Source: Bacillota bacterium (GTDB lineage Bacteria > Bacillota > Clostridia > Christensenellales > SZUA-584). From it: DNA of 5,992 bases. Position 1 is the stretch's first letter, and every line of letters begins with the position of its first letter. Location of the stretch: positions 1 to 5,992 of the forward strand of contig JAEWQS010000085.1 in NCBI GenBank assembly GCA_023399095.1, in the 5' to 3' direction. A model generated the notes under the pieces. That model had not been told where the DNA came from and made no database searches. It worked only from the letters and a program-made list of their open reading frames with translations. Of this stretch, positions 1 through 5,082 are shown in pieces. The position numbers and the translations under genes are program-made.

Positions 1-55
1 ATGCCAGGAGCTGTTTCCGTCTTTCCCTGCGTTCCGGTGTAATCTTTCGTGCCAT
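1..55 (-). CDS. N-terminus of putative IS256-family transposase (partial)
   Basis: Eighteen codons are visible, reading MARKITPERRERRKQLLA, and the frame continues past the window edge. The ATG at 55-53 has a good GGAGG ribosome binding site (68-64) with an 8-nt spacer. The basic, charged start agrees with the N-terminal region of some clostridial IS256-type (mutator-type, DDE) transposases, but 18 residues cannot identify a family. The assignment rests mainly on the adjacent IS256-like terminal repeat. A second frame from ATG at 83-81 is also open to the edge, but its product looks less protein-like and has a poorer RBS. Confidence 0.55.
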   Translation of the reverse strand, partial: MARKITPERRERRKQLLA

Positions 56-60
56 TTAAA

Positions 61-105
61 AAACCTCCGTTCAGGTGCTTTCATTTTACACCCTCTCGGA
101 GGTTT
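61..105 (-). promoter_or_regulatory. Inverted repeat that can occlude the transposase RBS
   Basis: A perfect 9-bp inverted repeat, AAACCTCCG (61-69) and CGGAGGTTT (97-105), is separated by 27 nt. In minus-strand RNA the downstream arm contains the GGAGG of the transposase, and the upstream arm contains its complement CCUCC. Only transcripts entering from outside the IS, for example from the integrase operon, would carry both arms. Confidence 0.55.
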
Positions 106-111
106 ACACAA
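83..111 (-). promoter_or_regulatory. Predicted transposase promoter inside the IS end
   Basis: On the minus strand a -35 TTGTGT (111-106) is followed after exactly 17 nt by a -10 TAAAAT (88-83). The -35 lies inside the terminal repeat. Transcription would begin near 76, about 20 nt before the transposase ATG, so this transcript would contain the RBS but not the upstream complementary arm at 97-105. Confidence 0.5.
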
Positions 112-127
112 AATTCGGGACGGTCTC
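102..127. repeat. IS256-like terminal inverted repeat (one end)
   Basis: These 26 bp, read on the minus strand, share the layout of the IS256 terminal repeat: G-A at the outer end, GTCC at positions 7-10 and TTGTGTAAA near the inner end. The partner repeat would lie beyond position 1. The IS256 sequence used for comparison is from memory, so the match count is approximate. Confidence 0.6.
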
Positions 128-1194
128 TGCGTCAGTGTGTCCAACAAACTCCTGAACGGTCTTTGGAGACAGACCCGATTCAATTAAGTATGTCACGACT
201 GTATGCCTAAGGTCGTGCAACCGCATCTTTGGGAACCCCGCTTTTGCTGCGGCCTGTTTGTAGCATCTGGTCAGCTTTGCAGGGCGTACCGGTTTTCCAA
301 TTTCGTTCGTGAAATCAGAGGTGATGCTTGTTTCATATCATTGGAAGCATTCTGTTTGTAAAGCTCTGAGAGCGTATCTAACAGCACATCCGGCGCAGGT
401 AGTGTACGATAAGAGGACTCGGTCTTTAGTTCGCCAATTTCAAGGCTGTGCGTCCCCTCGACGTAGATAAGAGAGCGGTTTATCGAAATCGTCTTCTCCT
501 CAAAGTCAATGTCTGACCAATATAGCCCCATAACCTCGCTTCTGCGAATACCAAGTATGGCGCAAGTCAAAATAGCTTCATATAGTTCGGTATCCTTTAT
601 AGCGTCAATAATACTTTTCAACTCATCCCGCTCAGGAATGACGTATTCAAAGCTTTTGCTTTTCGGAAGCGTAATATTATCACATGGGTTGTGCATCAGT
701 AGGTTGGTTTTGACAGCCTTATTTAAAGCCGTAGAGAGGACGCCATGCACATTTCTTATTGTTTTGGGGCTGTATGTCTTGGCAGGGCTAATAAGCACTT
801 CCTCTTTATTTATAGTTTTATATTTTGCGGCTTTGAATTCGGTCATAAACATTTTATTATAAATCTGCTGAATCTGAAGTGTGGTCAAGTCTTTCAAACG
901 CATCTGCCCGACCGATGGAATAATGTGCTTTTTCATGTAACCCATCGCCGCTGTTTTGGTGTTGGGACGCATGTGTGCGCAATAGGTATCAAAATACTGA
1001 TCGAGGTATGCTTCAACAGTGATCTTACCAGCATTGGCGTAAGTACCCGTTTGAAGTTCCTGCTCAACTTCAGCGGCAAACGCCTTGGCGTCCTTGGCTT
1101 TGTCGAAAGACTTGTTGCGTTGTTTGCGTTGCCCATTTTCATAAACATCATAACGTACACGATACTTGTCTCCGCGTTTACTGATAGTAGCCAT
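104..1194 (-). pseudogene. int: Tyrosine integrase, frameshifted and interrupted by the IS
   Basis: This is a site-specific tyrosine recombinase that would integrate and excise the element. The ATG at 1194 has AAGGAGG (1209-1202 region) upstream. The main frame encodes an arm-binding N-terminal domain (about residues 1-50), a SAM-like core-binding domain (about 57-170) and the catalytic domain with LGIRRSE (catalytic Arg217) and the lysine segment GELKTE (K257). That frame stops after 307 codons at 271-273. From about 338 downward the true C-terminus continues in another frame: TSITSDFTNEIGKPVRP, then MRLHDLRHTVV (HxxR box) and VQEFVGHTDAET. A single missing base near 321-338 accounts for the shift. 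After GHTDA (codon ending at 128) the sequence becomes IS256-like and stops at 104-106 with no tyrosine, so the nucleophile is lost. It follows the DUF6076-like gene by 71 nt. It is almost certainly inactive as it stands. Confidence 0.9.
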
Positions 1195-1227
1195 TTTTGA
1201 ACCTCCTTATTTGAATCGTAGCCTGCT

Positions 1228-1248
1228 TTATTCTATTGTATAGAATAA
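1228..1248. promoter_or_regulatory. Perfect dyad upstream of the integrase (operator or hairpin)
   Basis: Two 9-bp arms, TTATTCTAT and ATAGAATAA, flank a TGT spacer. On the minus strand a TACAAT hexamer, one base off a consensus -10, lies in the centre, but no convincing -35 precedes it. The dyad lies in the 71-nt gap between the DUF6076-like gene and the integrase RBS. It is not followed by a T-run, so it is unlikely to be a terminator. A repressor or excisionase operator, or an RNA hairpin tuning integrase translation, are the likely readings. Confidence 0.45.
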
Positions 1249-1265
1249 GATGTACGACATTTTGG

Positions 1266-2372
1266 TCACTGTCTTTTTGCGTACCTTCGATCTTTGTTAA
1301 CCCACTCCGTAAACTCATCCTTACTTAGCTCGCCAGCAATACATTGATCACGCTTTACTCTGGCCTCGTCCGACCATTCAAGAAATTCAGTCTGTGTCAT
1401 TGAGCCGACGCGGACGCGCGAGTGGTTGCGCTTATAGGCTTTGTGAAACTCTTTGCGGATGGGATCGGTATGCACCTTATCCATGTACTTGTTGAGCGCC
1501 CCCACGTCCTGACATGTCTTTCCCGGCTGGTTAGCCAATGGGCGTGAACAATACTCGATGTCACTTCTGCCATCCAGGATGAAATATCGGCAGCAGTTCG
1601 CGCACTTCCTTATCGGCATACCGAGCGATACCATTTTCATCAATTCAAAACGCATCAGCGCCCAGCCGTTGGGTAATACCGTCATTTCAGCGATCTGGGG
1701 TTTTTGATTTTTAAGCTTGTAGGTCAATTCCTCTATTGAAAAATCACCATCCGTGGATATCTCCTCGCTGATAACCAGCCGGGAAGAAAACGTATCCGTC
1801 TCAAAATACAGCGGCTGCTCTCCCTTCGATTTGCGCCACTGCTCATAGATATATAGCCTTTGGGTGGGAGATAGCTGCTGGTATTGCTCATCACCAGCTC
1901 TATCCATACAAAACTCAAGCTGCAGCTTCATGAAGGATTGCATACCCAGAGCGTGAACTGAGAATACACCGATAAGAAACGGCTTGGATGCTGTCCGATA
2001 TGTGACGTTCTTGAATCTATCATTCTGCGTAAGGAAATCGACTTCCTGCGGAAATTGATTTAGCAGCGTTTCAAAACCAGCCTTTGTGTTGATTTTTCCG
2101 TGAAAGACTGTGTCCAGCATCAATTCGACAAAAAAGCGCAGGTAGATGTTTTGCATATCCAGCCTGCTGAGTATTCCTTCAAAGCTTGTATACTTGGCAT
2201 GGACTGCAAGGCTGTATGCATGGTCAAGTGCTTCGTTCAATTTTTTCAGATCATAATAAATAAAATCCAGCAGTTGCTGCCCGACTAACACTTCCCGTTG
2301 GCGGCGCAGTTGATTCTCCCCTTCAATAAGAACTTCCATTTTGTTCTCAGACATCCTTGCATAATACGCCAT
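1266..2372 (-). CDS. DUF6076-like cysteine-motif protein, function unknown
   Basis: An intact 368-aa protein I recognise as resembling the DUF6076 family, which is common next to integrases in clostridial mobile elements. Its function is not known. The N-terminal 250 residues are mostly predicted helical with no clear motif. Residues 256-291 hold a compact cysteine signature: C257-x2-C260 followed by RYF, YC at C275, and KTC at C287 followed by QDVGA, which looks like a four-cysteine zinc-binding site. The C-terminal 80 residues are very basic and charged (KAYKRNHSRVRVG), consistent with nucleic acid contact, though that is inference. The ATG at 2372 has AGGAG 8 nt upstream; a second ATG seven codons in lacks a better RBS. 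No signal peptide or membrane segment is seen. It is first in a minus-strand operon with the integrase, behind a strong promoter. Confidence 0.82.
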   Translation of the reverse strand: MAYYARMSENKMEVLIEGENQLRRQREVLVGQQLLDFIYYDLKKLNEALDHAYSLAVHAKYTSFEGILSRLDMQNIYLRFFVELMLDTVFHGKINTKAGFETLLNQFPQEVDFLTQNDRFKNVTYRTASKPFLIGVFSVHALGMQSFMKLQLEFCMDRAGDEQYQQLSPTQRLYIYEQWRKSKGEQPLYFETDTFSSRLVISEEISTDGDFSIEELTYKLKNQKPQIAEMTVLPNGWALMRFELMKMVSLGMPIRKCANCCRYFILDGRSDIEYCSRPLANQPGKTCQDVGALNKYMDKVHTDPIRKEFHKAYKRNHSRVRVGSMTQTEFLEWSDEARVKRDQCIAGELSKDEFTEWVNKDRRYAKRQ

Positions 2373-2451
2373 ATAAACACTCCTGAAAAACGACTATTGA
2401 TATCGGCACTAAACGATAATGACTATTCGTTAAAGATGTTGTCCAACTCTA

Positions 2452-2480
2452 TTGAAATCATATCAGGCGTCATGTATTGT
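2452..2480 (+). promoter_or_regulatory. Weak candidate promoter for the HTH-repA operon
   Basis: TTGAAA (2452-2457), a 17-nt spacer and TATTGT (2475-2480) form a 5/6 and 4/6 match on the plus strand. It overlaps the stronger minus-strand promoter almost exactly, so the two directions could exclude each other. No better plus-strand promoter was found between 2373 and 2608. Confidence 0.3.
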
Positions 2481-2485
2481 GTCAA
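2457..2485 (-). promoter_or_regulatory. Strong sigma-A-type promoter for the DUF6076-int operon
   Basis: On the minus strand a perfect -35 TTGACA (2485-2480) is followed by a 17-nt spacer and an extended -10, TGATATGAT, with the hexamer TATGAT at 2462-2457. Transcription would begin near 2450, giving a leader of about 78 nt before the ATG at 2372. The leader contains the inverted repeats at 2389-2431. Confidence 0.75.
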
Positions 2486-2608
2486 TATGGAAAATAATAC
2501 GACAGAAGATGATAGTCGTTATATGAGAGGGTGTGAATTATAACAACAGAATTGCCTACAAAACAATGGCAAGAAAAGGACTTTGACAAAAGAATAGGAG
2601 GAACCACC

Positions 2609-2815
2609 ATGAAAACAAACAAAACATCGTATGACCAATTGCCGATTATACTCAATGCCAACGCAATCGCCCAAACGCTCGGTATCTCCAGAGCCGGTGC
2701 GTATGAGATGATGCACAGCGAAGGATTCCCGACACTGCGGATTGGTAAACGCATGATGGTAAGCAAAGAACATTTCGTCCAATGGATTGAACGCAGAAGC
2801 GGTGAAGCGGTATGA
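2609..2815 (+). CDS. Small HTH DNA-binding protein, excisionase-like
   Basis: A 68-aa protein of the MerR-like HTH_17/excisionase type. Residues 16-38 (LNANAIAQTLGISRAGAYEM) form the helix-turn-helix, followed by the usual short wing and final helix, PTLRIGKRMMVSKEHFVQWI. Proteins of this type bind DNA as excision factors for integrases or as regulators or replication accessory proteins. The start is the ATG at 2609 because AGGAGG (2596-2601) lies 7 nt upstream. An in-frame TTG at 2552 would add 19 residues but has no RBS. Its stop overlaps the start of the next gene (ATGA at 2812-2815), so it is translationally coupled to the RepA-like ATPase. This favours a role in replication or its control at least as much as excision. 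Confidence 0.85.
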   Translation: MKTNKTSYDQLPIILNANAIAQTLGISRAGAYEMMHSEGFPTLRIGKRMMVSKEHFVQWIERRSGEAV

Positions 2816-3860
2816 GAGCAAAGCTGCAAACCATCGATGCTGAAACACTTCTGGCCACGCCGCTCAAGCCCGTCCCTTTCATTGTGGACGGGCTTATCCC
2901 ATGTGGTCTGCATATCCTCGCTGGTAGTCCGAAGATAGGCAAGAGCTGGCTGATGCTGTGGCTGTGCCTGAAGGTCGCGGTTGGAGAGCCTGTGTGGGAA
3001 CGTACGACCAATCATTGCGGCGTTCTGTATCTTTGCCTGGAGGATACGTTTAACCGCATTCAGAATTGGCTGTTTGAGGTCACGGACACAGCACCTAGCA
3101 ATTTGCATTTCGCAGTCATGGCTGATCAGATTGGCACCGGACTGCAGCAGCAGATAGAAGACTTTTTGAAGCAGGAGCCAAAAACGAGGTTGGTTGTAAT
3201 CGATACGCTGCAGCGTGTACGTGGCATGGATGTATCGTCCAGCGCTTATGCAAATGATTACCGGGATATCTGTGAGCTTAAGAAGATTGCGGACATACAT
3301 CGGGTGGCGATTATACTGGTGCACCATCTGCGCAAGAACACGGATAAAGATCCGTTTATGATGGTATCCGGCACGACGGGACTGACCGGAGGAGTGGATA
3401 CCACATATGTGCTGGAGAAGGATAAACGCTCAGAAAAATCGCAAAGCTGTATATCACCGGCCGGGACGTAGAGTACATGGAGCTGACGTTGCAGTTTGAA
3501 AACTGCATATGGGAATGCATCTCCTGTGAAAGCGCCGAGAATGTACGCAAACGTGAAACGCCGGAATTCATTTTCCGGGTGGTCAGCTTCATGACTGGAC
3601 GCGGCGAATGGCGTGGGAGTGCGACGGATTTACTTACCGAGATGAATGATACCACAACAGCAGATAACGCGGCCACGAAGCTGCTTAATCAGTATCATGG
3701 GGTATTGGCTGAAAACGGCATTGAGTACCGATACAACCGCACCGGAAAAAGCCGGTTGATCCGGTTGCGAAGTGACGGTTGTGACAGTTGTGACACCGAA
3801 ATCTCGGTAGGGAAACAACCGTCACTGCCGTCACCAACTGTCACCTGCGGTGATAGCTAG
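2812..3860 (+). pseudogene. RepA-like hexameric ATPase/helicase, split by a one-base frameshift
   Basis: A RecA-fold (AAA_25/RepA-type) ATPase of about 349 aa if restored, probably a replicative helicase or helicase loader for the excised element. The first frame (219 codons, stop at 3469-3471) has Walker A GSPKIGKS (38-45), LCLED with E77 as the probable catalytic-helix acidic residue, Walker B RLVVID (126-131), and the sensor-like ILVHHLRK (168-175) followed by SGTTGLTGGVD (186-196). At 3434-3438 a run of five A shifts the frame; a sixth A would give SEKIAKLYITGRDVEY and join the second frame, which continues from 3438 to the stop at 3858-3860. The C-terminal part has a probable winged-helix-like region and ends in a low-complexity tail (SDGCDSCD) produced by DNA repeats. 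The start overlaps the HTH gene. All core ATPase motifs precede the break, so a truncated ATPase could still be made, but the gene is probably damaged unless the shift is a read error. Confidence 0.85.
3772..3844. repeat. Iteron-like GTGAC repeats in direct and inverted arrays
   Basis: Three GTGAC copies with a 9-bp period lie at 3772, 3781 and 3790 (GTGACGGTT, GTGACAGTT, GTGACACCG). Three inverted GTCAC copies follow at 3821, 3830 and 3840. AACCGTCAC (3817-3825) is the exact complement of the first unit and AACTGTCAC (3836-3844) of the second. Between the arrays ACCGA-AATC-TCGGT (3795-3808) can form its own small hairpin. The array lies in the 3' end of the RepA-like gene, 25 bp before oriT, as expected for protein-binding iterons of an origin or of oriT accessory sites. 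Confidence 0.55.
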
Positions 3861-3868
3861 CCTCGCAG

Positions 3869-3903
3869 AGCACACGACTTTGCGCGCAAAGTCTAGTGTG
3901 TTA
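3869..3903 (+). other. oriT: oriT of the pMV158/MOBV type with predicted nick site
   Basis: The 18-bp perfect palindrome GACTTTGCGCGCAAAGTC (3876-3893) is followed directly by TAGTGTG and TTA, and preceded by CACAC (3871-3875), which pairs with GTGTG (3896-3900). This is the layout of the pMV158 origin of transfer, a hairpin with ACTTT/AAAGT arms followed by TAGTGTG/TTA, where MobM cleaves between G and T. The predicted nick is therefore between 3900 and 3901 on the plus strand. It lies 240 nt upstream of a MOBV relaxase gene in the same orientation, again as in pMV158. The loop end is GC-rich rather than AT-rich as in pMV158. Confidence 0.85.
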
Positions 3904-4030
3904 CACCGCTATTGTCCGTCGTGGCTCGGTCGGTCTGCCGGTTCGTTGCAGGCCGGCCGAGTTGCTCCGAACAGTGGTGGACGCGGTGTTTCTGTGGTGA
4001 GGTGCTGTTGACCATCCACAATAGCGGTGT
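3903..4030 (+). other. Large folded non-coding region just 3' of the nick
   Basis: A perfect 13-bp inverted repeat, ACACCGCTATTGT (3903-3915) and ACAATAGCGGTGT (4018-4030), encloses 102 nt. Inside, 3925-3938 pairs with 3948-3961 as a continuous 14-bp stem with two G-U type pairs and a 9-nt loop, CGGTTCGTT; its 3' arm contains GGCCGGCC. A weaker arm pairs GTGGTGG (3974-3980) with CCATCCAC (4012-4019) with one bulge, competing for two bases with the outer stem. The whole could form a three-way junction in single-stranded DNA or RNA. No coding frame with a ribosome binding site is seen. It could be a single-strand origin, a single-stranded promoter in the leading region, or a structured RNA; the sequence alone does not decide. 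Confidence 0.6.
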
Positions 4031-4140
4031 TCTGAACAAGGAATGCATGCATCCGGAGATGTAAACCATGATGGTTCATGAATGATGCTGAGTGAAAAGG
4101 ACCTGCACCATAACGGTGCATTGCAATGAGGAGATTAAAT
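4031..4140 (+). promoter_or_regulatory. Mob leader with small palindromes and the mob RBS
   Basis: The leader holds ATGCATGCAT (4043-4052, palindromic), AACCAT-G-ATGGTT (4064-4076, perfect dyad) and a TGCACC/GGTGCA hairpin (4104-4120) that ends 9 nt before the GAGGAG ribosome binding site at 4128-4133. MobM of pMV158 represses its own promoter next to oriT, so these dyads are candidates for relaxase or regulator binding or for translational control; that is inference. I see no convincing -35/-10 pair in this stretch. Confidence 0.35.
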
Positions 4141-5082
4141 ATGCCATATGCTATTATGCGATTTGCGAAGAGAAAAAGAGGTTCGATCAATTCAATGGAG
4201 GCTCACAATGAACGGCAGAAGGAGCAATATAAGAGTAATCCGGATATTGACACTGCAAAATCGGCTGCTAATTATCATCTGATACAGCCGCAGCATAGGT
4301 ATTATGCTGAGATCATGAGACGCGTCGAAGCAGCGAAGTGCCGGGTTCGCAAGGACAGCGTGCTGATGATCGAGGCGCTGATCACGGCAAGCCCAGAGTT
4401 TATGTCGGAGCGTTCTTCTGCCGAACAGCATGAGTATTTTGAACGGGCGCTGGCTTTTGTACGGAAGGAGATGGGCGAGGAAAATGAATTTGCGGCTACT
4501 ATTCATATGGATGAGCGGAACCCGCATATGCACGTCTGTATGGTTCCGATAACACCTGACAAGCGGTTATCTGCCAAAACGATTATGGGGAATCAGAAGA
4601 AGCTTTCCGAGTGGCAGACCAAATTTCATGAACACATGTCGGCAAGGTGGAACGAACTGGAACGTGGGGTTTCGGCAATGGAAACCCATAGGAAGCATAT
4701 ACCCGTCTGGCTTTATAAGAAGGCGCAGAGGCTGGACATACAGGCTGAAAAAAAAAAACAGTCGCTGGAGGACATCACCGTGTTCAATGCTGGCAAGAAG
4801 CGGGAGGAGGCGCTTAAAGCTCTGGTGACGTGGTTGCCGGAAGCAGAGAGATTTACTGCCCAGGTGAAGAGCACGCAGAATTATATTAATCAACTGGTGG
4901 ATACAGGCTCTACGCTGGCGAAGAAGCTGAGCGAGAAGGAAGAGCGGTACGTGGAGCTTAGCATGGAGGCTGCTTATATGCGGCATTCGCTGAAAGCTCA
5001 ACAGCGGCTTCTCGATAGGATACCGCGAGAGGTGATGGAGGAATTGAAACGGGCGAAAGGGAGTAGAGAAAGGGCACGATGA
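4141..5082 (+). CDS. mob: MOBV-family relaxase (Mob/Pre protein)
   Basis: A complete 313-aa relaxase that nicks oriT, forms a covalent link with the 5' end and leads the strand into the recipient. Motif I includes AHNER with H22 at the same position as the catalytic histidine of MobM (KHNER, H22). Motif III is IHMDERNPHMHVCMVP (121-136), with H122, E125, H129 and H131 as metal ligands or catalytic residues. The segment from ETHRKHIPVWL to VFNAGKKREEAL is typical of clostridial Mob_Pre proteins. The last 90 residues are a charged, probable coiled coil ending LLDRIPREVMEEL. The start is the ATG at 4141 because GAGGAG lies 7 nt upstream and MOBV proteins begin M-x-YAIMRFAK; an upstream in-frame ATG at 4126 overlaps the RBS. 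It carries no coupling protein or secretion genes, so transfer would depend on a helper conjugative system. Confidence 0.95.
   Translation: MPYAIMRFAKRKRGSINSMEAHNERQKEQYKSNPDIDTAKSAANYHLIQPQHRYYAEIMRRVEAAKCRVRKDSVLMIEALITASPEFMSERSSAEQHEYFERALAFVRKEMGEENEFAATIHMDERNPHMHVCMVPITPDKRLSAKTIMGNQKKLSEWQTKFHEHMSARWNELERGVSAMETHRKHIPVWLYKKAQRLDIQAEKKKQSLEDITVFNAGKKREEALKALVTWLPEAERFTAQVKSTQNYINQLVDTGSTLAKKLSEKEERYVELSMEAAYMRHSLKAQQRLLDRIPREVMEELKRAKGSRERAR

Larger units (their letters stand above)
1..127 (-). mobile_element. End of an IS256-family insertion sequence, cut by the window edge
   Basis: This is the transposase-start end of an insertion sequence inserted in the 3' part of the integrase gene. 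The outer boundary is placed at about 127 because the minus strand from 127 to 102 begins GAG, has GTCC at the same place and ends TTGTGTAAAC, matching the 26-bp terminal repeat of IS256 as I remember it at about 17 of 26 positions. Inward follow a promoter, a ribosome binding site and an ORF in the same orientation. The integrase frame reads normally up to this point and loses its expected C-terminal end beyond it. The other IS end and the target duplication (8-9 bp in this family) are outside the window. The exact boundary is uncertain by a few bases because GAGACC also fits the integrase reading frame. Confidence 0.68.
2389..2520. repeat. Inverted GACTATT-type repeats framing the divergent control region
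   Basis: AACGACTAT at 2389-2397 is repeated in inverted form, ATAGTCGTT, at 2512-2520, bracketing both opposing promoters. A third related copy lies inside the imperfect palindrome at 2412-2431, whose outer arms are AACGA and TCGTT and which contains GACTATTCG. This arrangement suggests shared binding sites for a regulator of both operons, possibly the small HTH protein encoded next door. The remainder of 2373-2608 shows no convincing gene. Confidence 0.45.

Noticed and set aside
321..340. Programmed -1 frameshift in the integrase
   Set aside because: No slippery heptamer or downstream structure was evident, and the IS insertion already shows the gene is decayed; a simple base loss is more likely.
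2298..2543. 81-codon plus-strand open frame across the DUF6076 start
   Set aside because: It runs antisense through the start and promoter of a well-supported gene and has no recognisable motif.
2533..2586. A 17-codon frame from GTG at 2533 reading like MNYNNRIAYKTMARKGL upstream of the HTH gene
   Set aside because: The AGAGG before it is only 2 nt away, too close for a normal RBS, and the start is a GTG. A leader peptide is possible but not supported.
2482..3327. 281-codon open frame on the minus strand
   Set aside because: It lies antisense to the HTH and RepA-like genes, whose motifs and RBS are clear; its translation looks like random composition.
3772..3844. CRISPR array
   Set aside because: Units are only 9-10 bp with no spacers of regular length and occur in both orientations; iteron-like binding sites fit better.
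4082..4129. A 15-codon frame (MMLSEKDLHHNGALQ) whose stop overlaps the mob RBS
   Set aside because: Tempting as a leader peptide for coupling, but there is no ribosome binding site before it, and the sequence is also needed for the hairpin at 4104-4120.
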